A stretch of DNA of 6,191 nt from Acidimicrobiaceae bacterium (lineage in GTDB: Bacteria > Actinomycetota > Acidimicrobiia > Acidimicrobiales > Palsa-688), in assembly GCA_003158835.1 (NCBI GenBank), contig PMLI01000204.1, forward strand, positions 1 through 6,191. The letters run 5' to 3'. Shown here piece by piece: positions 1 through 5,715 of this stretch. Position 1 is the first letter of the stretch. Every line of letters starts with the position of its first letter. Below the pieces are notes generated by a model. The model saw only the letters and a list, made by a program, of their open reading frames with translations. It was not told where the DNA came from and did no database searches. Position numbers and translations under genes: made by a program.

Positions 1-1
1 G

Positions 2-289
2 GTCCGCAAGGCCGGCAAGCTGCCCGGACCGACGCAGTCGGAGACCTACGACCTGGAGTACGGCACGGCCACCGTCGAGGTACAGCCGTTCACCGTGCCC
101 GCCGGGGCCCGGGTGCTCGTGGTGGACGACGTGCTGGCCACCGGGGGCACGGCCGCCGCCACCTGCCGCCTGGTGGCAAAGCTGGGTGCCGATGTCGTCG
201 GGTTCGGGTGCATCCTGGAGCTTGGGTTCCTGGAAGGAAGGAAGAAGCTCGCGGGTATTCCGGTCGAGGCGCTTGTCAGCTACGAATGA
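2..289 (+). CDS. apt: Adenine phosphoribosyltransferase, C-terminal part (5' end outside window)
   Basis: APT converts adenine and PRPP to AMP and pyrophosphate in cytoplasmic purine salvage. Frame 2 is open from the window edge to the TGA at 287-289, giving 95 codons of a protein that is usually about 170-180 residues, so roughly the N-terminal half is missing. The visible part starts with VRKAGKLPGPT, followed by SETYDLEYGTATVEV; this flexible-loop and YDLEYG segment is characteristic of APT. The PRPP-binding signature VLVVDDVLATGGTA lies at 113-154, with the two acidic residues and the TGGT loop intact. The GTG and ATG codons inside the gene are not its start. It is followed after 64 bp by rel on the same strand, an apt-rel order common in actinobacteria. 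Family and function are secure; only the 5' boundary is unknown. Confidence 0.95.
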   Translation, partial: VRKAGKLPGPTQSETYDLEYGTATVEVQPFTVPAGARVLVVDDVLATGGTAAATCRLVAKLGADVVGFGCILELGFLEGRKKLAGIPVEALVSYE

Positions 290-308
290 CCGGACCGGGA
301 CCGGACCG
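288..308. repeat. Short direct repeat (GACCGGACCG, two copies) at the apt stop
   Basis: GACCGGACCG occurs at 288-297 and again at 299-308, separated by one G, giving an 11-bp period. The first copy overlaps the last two bases of the apt stop codon. The unit contains CCGG and could pair weakly, but there is no clear stem-loop with a T-tract, so it is not called a terminator. Confidence 0.7.
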
Positions 309-337
309 CAGGGGAACCGCTAGCAGGGGAACCGCTA
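308..337. repeat. Perfect 15-bp tandem duplication upstream of rel
   Basis: The 15-mer GCAGGGGAACCGCTA occurs at 308-322 and immediately again at 323-337. The two copies are identical. They fill most of the space between apt and rel and stop just before the purine-rich ribosome-binding region of rel. Each copy carries an AGGGGA purine block that resembles a weak Shine-Dalgarno sequence. This could be a replication-slippage duplication or a repeated binding site; the sequence alone does not decide. Confidence 0.85.
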
Positions 338-347
338 AAGGAAAGGG
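337..347 (+). promoter_or_regulatory. Ribosome binding site of rel
   Basis: The purine run AAAGGAAAGGG ends 6 bases before the GTG at 354, a suitable distance for a Shine-Dalgarno sequence. It supports GTG 354 as the rel start, as no in-frame ATG occurs near the N-terminus. Confidence 0.6.
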
Positions 348-353
348 CCAGCA

Positions 354-2618
354 GTGACCACAGTAGAGCGGTCTTCACGGGGGCGTGCGGCTGCCACTGT
401 GGAACGCGTCCTGCCGTGGCGCCGGCAGGGACCAGCCGCTTCGGACATCCTGGATCCCCTGCTGTCGGCGTACCGGGACCGCCATCCCAAAGGCGACGCC
501 GGCCTCATCATCAAGGCCTACGAGACGGCCGAAAGAGCCCACGAGGGCCAGTTCCGGCGGTCCGGCGAGGCTTTCATCTCCCATCCGGTGGCGGTGGCCA
601 CCGTGCTGGCCGGCTTGGGCATGGACGACATAACCCTGGCCGCTGCCCTCCTGCACGACTCGGTCGAGGACACGGCTGTCTCCCTGGGGGAGATCGAAGA
701 GGGTTTCGGGCCCGTCGTCGCCCAGATCGTGGACGGTGTCACCAAGCTCGAGCGGGTCTCGTTCGATACCCGGGCCGCCGCCCAGGCCGCCACCATGCGC
801 AAGATGTTGGTGGCCATGGCGAAGGACCCCAGGGTCCTGCTCATAAAGCTGGGCGACCGCCTGCACAACATGCGCACGGTGGGGGCCATGCCGGAGGCGA
901 GCCAGAAGCGTACGGCTCAGGAAACGCTTGATGTTTACGCTCCTCTGGCCCACCGCTTCGGCATCTCCGACATCAAGTGGCAGCTGGAAGACCTGTCTTT
1001 CGCCACCCTCCACCCGCGCCGGTACGCGGAGATCGAACAGATGGTGGCCGCCCGGGCGCCCGAGCGCGACCTCTACCTGGCCCAGGTCATCGAGCAGGTG
1101 CAGGAACGCCTGCTGGCGGCCCGCATCGAGGCCCAGGTAACGGGGCGGCCCAAGCACCTTTACTCCATTTACGAAAAGATGGTGCTGAAGAACAAGGAGT
1201 TCGACGAGATCTACGACCTGGTCGGCGTGCGGATCATAGTGAGCTCGGTGAAGGACTGCTGGGCCGCCCTGGGCGCCATCCACGGCACCTGGGCCCCCGT
1301 GCAGGGCCGTTTCAAGGACTACATAAACACCCCCAAGTTCAACCTCTACCAATCGCTGCACACCACCGTCGTGGGCGCCCAGGGCAAACCCCTGGAAGTC
1401 CAGATCCGGACCCTGGAGATGCACAGCCGGGCCGAGCGGGGCATCGCCGCCCACTGGGGCTACAAGGAGAACGCCTCGGCTGCCGACGTGGCCTGGTTGC
1501 AGAGGATCGTGGATTGGTCGGCCGAGAGCACCGACCCGGCCGAGTTCCTGGAAAGCCTGAAGCTCGACCTCGAGACGGACGAGGTCTTTGTCTTCACCCC
1601 CAAGGGTGATGTCGTCGCCCTTGCGGTGGGAGCCACCCCGGTCGATTTCGCCTATTCGATCCACACCGAAGTGGGCCACCGTTGCATCGGGGCCCGGCTC
1701 AACGGGCGCCTGGTACCGCTTGACTCCAAGCTCACCTCGGGGGACAGCGTGGAGATTTTCACCTCCAAGGTGCCGTCGGCCGGGCCCAGCCGGGACTGGC
1801 TGGACATCGTCGTCACCCCCCGTGCCCGCAACAAGATCCGCCAGTGGTTCAGCCGGGAACGGCGCGAAGACGCCATGGAGACGGGCCGCGAAGAGCTGGT
1901 GAAGGCGCTGCGCAAGGAAGGCCTGCCCCTGCAGAAGCTGATGGGTAGCGAGCCGCTGCACAAGATCAGCGAGGCCATGCATTACGCCGACCTCGACGGG
2001 CTCTACGCCGCCATCGGCGATGGCCACGTGTCGGGGCAGACCGTGGCGCAACGTCTGGCCCGGGAACTGCGGGGCGGGGACCAGGACGTGCAGTTGCCGT
2101 CGACGGTCCGTCAACCCCGGCGAGCCGCCAGCAAGCAAGGGATCGGCCTCCATGTCGAGGGCCTCGACGACGTAATGGTACGCCTGGCCCGCTGCTGTAC
2201 CCCGGTGCCCGGGGACGAGATCATCGGCTTCGTGACCAGGGGCCGGGGCGTCAGTGTGCACCGCAGCGACTGTGCCAACGCGGCTGCCCTGGCCTCGGGA
2301 GAGGTGGGCCGGCTGATCGAGGTGGAATGGGACAGGGACCGCCCCGGCAGCTTCCTGGCCGCCCTCGAGATCAAGGCGCTGGACAGGAGCAGGCTCGGCG
2401 TGGACGTGTGGAAGGTCCTTTCCGACCACCATCTCAACATCCTGCGCAGCGAGAGCCATACGGGCGCCGACCGGGTGAGCAAGATGCGCTTCGAGTTCGA
2501 GTTGGCCGACCCAGCCCATCTCGAGTCCGTGCTGAGCGCCCTCAAGCGCATCGACAGCGTCTATGACGCCTTCCGCGCCCTGCCCGGGTCGGGCAACGGG
2601 GGACGAGGGCCGGGTTGA
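354..2618 (+). CDS. rel: Bifunctional (p)ppGpp synthetase/hydrolase (Rel/SpoT family)
   Basis: This long RSH enzyme makes (p)ppGpp from ATP and GTP/GDP on starved ribosomes and also hydrolyses it, setting the stringent response. The 754 residues match the usual length. The HD hydrolase domain (about 55-175) keeps H77, H101-D102, E105-D106, D168 and N172, spaced as in the Streptococcus Rel enzyme. The synthetase domain (about 265-372) keeps D288, Y332 and E348, and carries RFKD at 319-322, the RXKD signature of bifunctional Rel rather than the EXDD of RelA. A TGS domain spans about 408-470. The zinc-finger/conserved-cysteine domain has C614, C615, H636 and C640. An ACT domain spans about 666-742. 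Both activities therefore look intact. The first 30 or so residues are a basic, poorly conserved extension. GTG 354 has a good upstream purine run. The stop overlaps the rarA start, so the two are probably translationally coupled. relA is also used as a symbol for this gene in actinobacteria. Confidence 0.97.
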   Translation: MTTVERSSRGRAAATVERVLPWRRQGPAASDILDPLLSAYRDRHPKGDAGLIIKAYETAERAHEGQFRRSGEAFISHPVAVATVLAGLGMDDITLAAALLHDSVEDTAVSLGEIEEGFGPVVAQIVDGVTKLERVSFDTRAAAQAATMRKMLVAMAKDPRVLLIKLGDRLHNMRTVGAMPEASQKRTAQETLDVYAPLAHRFGISDIKWQLEDLSFATLHPRRYAEIEQMVAARAPERDLYLAQVIEQVQERLLAARIEAQVTGRPKHLYSIYEKMVLKNKEFDEIYDLVGVRIIVSSVKDCWAALGAIHGTWAPVQGRFKDYINTPKFNLYQSLHTTVVGAQGKPLEVQIRTLEMHSRAERGIAAHWGYKENASAADVAWLQRIVDWSAESTDPAEFLESLKLDLETDEVFVFTPKGDVVALAVGATPVDFAYSIHTEVGHRCIGARLNGRLVPLDSKLTSGDSVEIFTSKVPSAGPSRDWLDIVVTPRARNKIRQWFSRERREDAMETGREELVKALRKEGLPLQKLMGSEPLHKISEAMHYADLDGLYAAIGDGHVSGQTVAQRLARELRGGDQDVQLPSTVRQPRRAASKQGIGLHVEGLDDVMVRLARCCTPVPGDEIIGFVTRGRGVSVHRSDCANAAALASGEVGRLIEVEWDRDRPGSFLAALEIKALDRSRLGVDVWKVLSDHHLNILRSESHTGADRVSKMRFEFELADPAHLESVLSALKRIDSVYDAFRALPGSGNGGRGPG
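2601..2609 (+). promoter_or_regulatory. Ribosome binding site of rarA, inside the end of rel
   Basis: GGACGAGGG lies within the last codons of rel and ends 5 bases before the TTG at 2615. It supports the TTG start, which overlaps the rel stop, over the internal ATG at 2684 (the methionine of the AARMRP motif). Confidence 0.55.
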
Positions 2619-3928
2619 CGGCTGACCTCTTCCAGGCCGCGCTCGAACGGCGCCTGGCCACGGAGGGCCCGCTGGCCGCTCGGATGCGCCCCCAGAGCCT
2701 CGACGAGATGGTGGGCCAGGAACACTTGCTGGCTCCCGGCCGTCCCCTCCGGGCCCTCATCGAAGCCGACCGGCTGAGCTCGGCCGTCCTGTGGGGACCA
2801 CCGGGCACGGGCAAGACCACGCTGGCCCGCTTGATCGCGGGGGCCACCAAGCGGGCTTTCGTGGGCCTCTCAGCCGTGTCCGCCGGTGTCAAGGACGTGC
2901 GGGAGACGGTCGAGGGGGCCAAGGCGCTGCTGGGCCAGCAGGGCCGCCGCACGGTCCTGTTCCTGGACGAGGTGCACCGTTTCAACCGGGCGCAACAGGA
3001 CGCCCTGTTGCCTTCGGTGGAGTCGGGAGAGCTCACCTTGATCGGGGCCACCACCGAAAACCCCTTTTTCTCCGTGAACGGGCCCCTGCTGTCACGCAGC
3101 ACGCTGTTCCGGCTCGAACCGCTGTCCGACCAGGCCGTCCTGGTACTGCTGCGCCGCGCCCTCGGGCGGGAAGAGGCCGGAGCCCAGGACGAGGCCCTGG
3201 AGTTGCTGGCCCGGCTGGTCGAGGGGGATGCCCGGGCCGCCTTGAACAGCCTGGAGGTCGCCCTCGCCCTGGCCGAAGCCGACCACCGCCGCCAGGTGGT
3301 CACGGCGGACGTCGAAGCCGCCCGCAGCACCCGGGCGGTGCGGTACGGGGAGGACGAGCACTACGACGTCATCAGCGCCTTCATAAAGAGCATCAGGGGC
3401 TCTGACGTCGACGCCGGCCTGTACTGGCTGGCCCGCATGCTAGAGGCAGGCGAGGACGCCCGGTTCATAGCCAGGAGACTGGTCATACTGGCCAGCGAAG
3501 ACGTGGGCATGGCCGACCCCCGGTCGCTACTGGTGGCCGATGCCGCGGCCCGGGCCGTCGAGTTCGTCGGGTTGCCCGAAGCTCAGCTCAACCTGGCCCA
3601 CGCCGTCGTCCACCTGGCCAACGCCCCCAAATCGAACTCGGTCACGGCCGCTCTGGGGCGGGCCCGGGAGGACGTCGCCTCCCTGGCGGCGGGGGCCGTG
3701 CCACGGCACCTGCGTGACGCCCATTACCCGGGTGCGGCCCGGCTCGGGCACGGCCAGGGCTACGTCTACCCGCACGACGAGCCCGGCGGGTGGGTGGCTC
3801 AGCAGTACCGGCCCGGCCACTTGGGGGGGCGCACCTATTGGGAGCCGACCGGCCGGGGCGAGGACGTGCGGCGCCAAGCCGGCTCCGGGCCCGGGGGCGC
3901 CGGCGGCGCGGCCGGGGAGGGAGCCTAA
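2615..3928 (+). CDS. rarA: Replication-associated recombination protein A (RarA/MgsA AAA+ ATPase)
   Basis: RarA is a clamp-loader-like AAA+ ATPase, related to eukaryotic WRNIP1/Mgs1, that acts at stalled replication forks with SSB. The 437 residues match the family. The N-terminal MTADLF, then PLAARMRP and VGQEHLL, are typical and favour the TTG start. Walker A is GPPGTGKTT (61-69), Walker B is VLFLDEVHRF (114-123), sensor 1 is in GATTENP (144-150), the likely arginine finger is R161 in LLSRS, and sensor 2 is in GDARAALN (204-211). The C-terminal tetramerisation domain runs from about 245 to 410 and includes DVISAFIKS, ASEDVG and HLRDAHY. After YWEPTGRG the last 20 or so residues become a Gly/Ala-rich tail without the usual helix-forming end, which may be lineage-specific. 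The start TTGA overlaps the rel stop by 4 bp. A DUF948-like gene follows after 12 bp in the same reading frame. Confidence 0.95.
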   Translation: MTADLFQAALERRLATEGPLAARMRPQSLDEMVGQEHLLAPGRPLRALIEADRLSSAVLWGPPGTGKTTLARLIAGATKRAFVGLSAVSAGVKDVRETVEGAKALLGQQGRRTVLFLDEVHRFNRAQQDALLPSVESGELTLIGATTENPFFSVNGPLLSRSTLFRLEPLSDQAVLVLLRRALGREEAGAQDEALELLARLVEGDARAALNSLEVALALAEADHRRQVVTADVEAARSTRAVRYGEDEHYDVISAFIKSIRGSDVDAGLYWLARMLEAGEDARFIARRLVILASEDVGMADPRSLLVADAAARAVEFVGLPEAQLNLAHAVVHLANAPKSNSVTAALGRAREDVASLAAGAVPRHLRDAHYPGAARLGHGQGYVYPHDEPGGWVAQQYRPGHLGGRTYWEPTGRGEDVRRQAGSGPGGAGGAAGEGA

Positions 3929-3940
3929 GCTGGGGGGCCG

Positions 3941-4486
3941 ATGCGCCCTGTTTTGCTGGCTGCTACCGACGCCGTAGCCGTAGGTGTGACCGTGGTCGCC
4001 ACCCTGGTCGTGGTGGCCCTGGTGGTCGCCGTCGGCTCGCTGCTGGGCGCGGCCCGTGACCTGCGCCGGGAGGCGGACGAGCTCAGGTGGGAGGCGGGGG
4101 AGGTGCTGGACGAAATGGGTGCCACCGTCCGCGAGGCCGGGCTGGAAGTCGCCCGGGTCGAGCGCATGGTCGGCAGCGCCGAGGCGATCAGCGACGTGGT
4201 GGGCTCCGCCTCCCGGCTGGTGGGCGGGGCCGTGGCCGGCCCCTTCATCAAGCTGGTGGCGTTGGGTTCGGGGGTGGCCAGGGGACTGAGGTTGATGAGA
4301 CGGGCCGGCCCGGTCGAGCTCGTTCCTGCCAGCCGGGACGCCGGCCGCCGCCGCCATCGGGGACGGGCCCAGGTCGGCCGGGGTACGCCGGCCCGGGGCC
4401 AGGTCCTGGCCGTGCGCTCCGGCACCCGGGCCGAGCCCCGGCGGGCGCCCCGGAAGACCACGGCCGCCAAAGGGGCGAGGCGCTGA
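3941..4486 (+). CDS. Membrane-anchored DUF948-like protein of unknown function
   Basis: This 181-residue protein has one N-terminal membrane segment (about 11-36, rich in Val, Ala and Leu). A charged stretch follows (about 38-80) that looks helical or coiled-coil, containing RREADELRWEAGEVLDEM. A second moderately hydrophobic, Gly-rich stretch lies at about 86-115. The remaining 60 or so residues form a strongly basic, Arg-rich, low-complexity tail. The short helix-plus-amphipathic architecture and the position between rarA and a DUF6167-type gene match the actinobacterial DUF948 family, distantly like Bacillus YtxG; no biochemical role is established. ATG 3941 follows a GGGGGG run at only 3 bases, a poor spacing, but the rarA stop in the same frame 12 bp upstream rules out a longer protein. 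The assignment rests on architecture and synteny more than on diagnostic residues. Confidence 0.75.
   Translation: MRPVLLAATDAVAVGVTVVATLVVVALVVAVGSLLGAARDLRREADELRWEAGEVLDEMGATVREAGLEVARVERMVGSAEAISDVVGSASRLVGGAVAGPFIKLVALGSGVARGLRLMRRAGPVELVPASRDAGRRRHRGRAQVGRGTPARGQVLAVRSGTRAEPRRAPRKTTAAKGARR
4469..4480 (+). promoter_or_regulatory. Likely ribosome binding site serving the DUF6167-type gene
   Basis: AAAGGGGCGAGG lies in the last codons of the DUF948-like gene. Its GAGG ends 5 bases before the first ATG (4486) of the duplicated segment but 25 bases before the real start at 4506. The best Shine-Dalgarno therefore points to the mini-ORF start, not the gene start. Confidence 0.5.
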
Positions 4487-4520
4487 TGTTCAAGCGGGTG
4501 CGCTGATGTTCAAGCGGGTG
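4481..4520. repeat. Perfect 20-bp tandem duplication over a stop/start junction
   Basis: CGCTGATGTTCAAGCGGGTG occurs at 4481-4500 and, identically and directly adjacent, at 4501-4520. Each copy contains TGATG. In the first copy the TGA (4484-4486) ends the DUF948-like gene and the overlapping ATG (4486-4488) opens a six-codon ORF. In the second copy the TGA (4504-4506) closes that mini-ORF, and the overlapping ATG (4506-4508) starts the DUF6167-type gene. Because 20 is not a multiple of three, the first ATG is out of frame with the gene. Confidence 0.97.
4486..4506 (+). other. Six-codon mini-ORF (MFKRVR) created by the tandem duplication
   Basis: ATG at 4486 reads MFKRVR and stops at the TGA 4504-4506, which shares its A with the ATG of the next gene. 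The peptide copies the first five residues of the DUF6167-type protein. It could act as a short coupling leader: ribosomes would load at the good Shine-Dalgarno at 4469-4480, terminate at TGATG and restart. Whether it is translated is inference. It is more likely a by-product of duplication than a selected peptide. Confidence 0.4.
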
Positions 4521-4835
4521 ACCTGGTTGGGAGCCGGGCTGGCGACCGGCTTCGTGGCCTCGAAGTGGGTGGAACGCAAGGCGCGGCGCCGCCTGGCCCG
4601 TTACCTCCCCGCCCGCCAGCTGCCGCTGAAGGCGGGAGCCGAGATGGCGGACCGGGCCCGGGGCTTGGCCGTCGCCACCATCGCCGACCTGCGCAGCGCC
4701 GTCGAAGAGGGCCGCAGCACCATGGTCGAACGCGAGGCCGAGTTGCGGCGGCAGTTGAAACTGGGCGAGCTCGAGGAGCGGCGGAACGGAGGGAAGACCG
4801 GTGCAGTCTGGGCCAGGCAACGGGGTCGCCGGTAA
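4506..4835 (+). CDS. Small DUF6167-like protein of unknown function
   Basis: This 109-residue protein opens with MFKRVTWLGAGLATGFVASKWV, a short Gly/Ala-rich hydrophobic stretch (about 7-19) that could be a membrane anchor. A basic patch follows (KARRRLARYL, about 25-34). A helical region then contains ADRARGLAVATIADLRSAVEEGR and ends in MVEREAELRRQL (73-84). The EGR...M.EREAEL pattern and the MF[KR]R start are features of the small actinobacterial DUF6167 family, usually found after a DUF948 gene and before alaS. The start lies in a TGATG context with the mini-ORF stop. Its last 11 residues and stop overlap the beginning of the reductase gene, and this tail (about GGKTGAVWARQRGRR) is unlikely to be conserved. 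Function is unknown; an envelope-associated partner of the DUF948 protein is a guess from co-occurrence. Confidence 0.75.
   Translation: MFKRVTWLGAGLATGFVASKWVERKARRRLARYLPARQLPLKAGAEMADRARGLAVATIADLRSAVEEGRSTMVEREAELRRQLKLGELEERRNGGKTGAVWARQRGRR
4788..4793 (+). promoter_or_regulatory. Strong ribosome binding site of the SDR gene
   Basis: GGAGGG ends 7 bases before the GTG at 4801, an ideal Shine-Dalgarno with ideal spacing. It lies within the DUF6167-type gene and decides for GTG 4801 as the reductase start, making the 35-bp gene overlap likely to be real. Confidence 0.75.
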
Positions 4836-5715
4836 GCAGGTCGTTCTTACCGGCGGCACTAACGGTATCGGTTTGGCCGCGGCCGAGGCCCTCGTGGCCC
4901 GGGGCGCCAACGTGGCCCTGGTGGCACGGGACCGGGCCCGGGGGGAGACGGCCGCTGAGCGCGCCCGCTCCGGGGCGGCCGGGGCTGGGCCCGGGCCCGT
5001 GGTCGACGTGCTGGTGGCCGACCTCAGCTCCCAGGCCGACGTCCGCCGCCTGGCGGCCGAGGTGGGGTCCCGCTACCAGAGGGTGGACGTCCTGGTGAAC
5101 AACGCTGGGGCCATCTTCGGGGCCCGGCGCATGACCGCCGACGGCGTGGAGCAGACGTGGGCGCTCAACCATCTGGCGCCGTTGTTGCTGACGACGTTGC
5201 TATTGGAGAAGTTGCGCGCCGGCGCTCCCGCCCGGGTGATAACGACCGCCTCGGACGCCAGCAAAAACGCGGAAATCCCGTTCGAGGACCTCGACGGGAC
5301 GGTCGCCTATTCCCGGGGGCCCGGTCCGGGGCGCGGGTTCCGCCGCTACGGGCAGACGAAACTGGCCAACATCGTGTTCACGACGGAGCTTTCCCGGCGC
5401 ACGCAGGGCTCCGGGGTGACCGCCTACTGTTTTCACCCCGGCCTGGTCGCCACCAATTTCAACCATGGCAACGGTGCGTTCATGGCGTTGGCCATGGCGC
5501 TGATAAAGCCGTTCGCCCGTTCTCCGGCCAAGGGGGCCGAGACGCTGGTGTGGCTGGCCGAGGCGCCCGACGACGAAATCGACAACGGGGGCTACTACTT
5601 CGACAAGAAGCCGTTCGGCCTGCCCGCCGGCGCGACCCGGGAAGGCGTCGGGGCGCGCCTGTGGGATCTGAGCGAGAAGCAGGTGGAGGGACCGGCGCCG
5701 CACCCGGCCGGTTAA
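4801..5715 (+). CDS. Short-chain dehydrogenase/reductase (retinol dehydrogenase-like SDR)
   Basis: This is a soluble Rossmann-fold NAD(P)-dependent oxidoreductase of 304 residues, the usual size for the retinol dehydrogenase/WW-oxidoreductase-like branch. The cofactor loop is TGGTNGIG (17-24). An Arg at 43 in VARDRARGE, after the second strand, suggests NADP(H) preference. ADL at 73-75, NNAG at 100-103 and the structural Asn N123 (ALNH) are present. The catalytic Tyr and Lys are Y183 and K187 in YGQTKLAN. The catalytic Ser position falls in ITTASDAS, most likely S151, where relatives usually have VSS. FHPGLVATNF (211-220) is the usual PG motif after strand six. The substrate cannot be told from sequence; members act on lipophilic alcohols, aldehydes or ketones. 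GTG 4801 is supported by an upstream GGAGGG. It overlaps the preceding gene by 35 bp, and its TAA overlaps the stop of the convergent gene. It has no obvious functional tie to rel or rarA. Confidence 0.92.
   Translation: MQSGPGNGVAGKQVVLTGGTNGIGLAAAEALVARGANVALVARDRARGETAAERARSGAAGAGPGPVVDVLVADLSSQADVRRLAAEVGSRYQRVDVLVNNAGAIFGARRMTADGVEQTWALNHLAPLLLTTLLLEKLRAGAPARVITTASDASKNAEIPFEDLDGTVAYSRGPGPGRGFRRYGQTKLANIVFTTELSRRTQGSGVTAYCFHPGLVATNFNHGNGAFMALAMALIKPFARSPAKGAETLVWLAEAPDDEIDNGGYYFDKKPFGLPAGATREGVGARLWDLSEKQVEGPAPHPAG

Noticed and set aside
288..308. Possible rho-independent terminator after apt
   Set aside because: The GGACCGG-type repeats are direct rather than inverted, and no T-tract follows.
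375..2519. 714-codon open frame on the minus strand inside rel
   Set aside because: It is antisense to a fully conserved rel gene. Its translation is low-complexity (His, Gly, Pro, Val) with no recognisable motif, and long antisense frames are expected at this GC content.
2684..2686. Internal ATG as the rarA start
   Set aside because: It would remove the conserved N-terminal segment before AARMRP; the upstream TTG restores the family's usual start and has a Shine-Dalgarno.
2542..3330. 262-codon minus-strand frame across the rel end and rarA
   Set aside because: It is rich in Ser, Arg and Ala with no domain signature, and mirrors conserved RarA sequence.
3527..4357. 276-codon minus-strand frame across rarA and the DUF948-like gene
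   Set aside because: The His/Gly/Pro-rich translation is typical of a GC-driven shadow; the plus-strand genes have motifs and order in their favour.
4087..4506. 139-codon plus-strand frame ending in MFKRVR
   Set aside because: Most of it is an out-of-frame Gly/Arg/Pro-rich reading of the DUF948-like gene. Only its last six codons, the duplicated start region, are worth noting.
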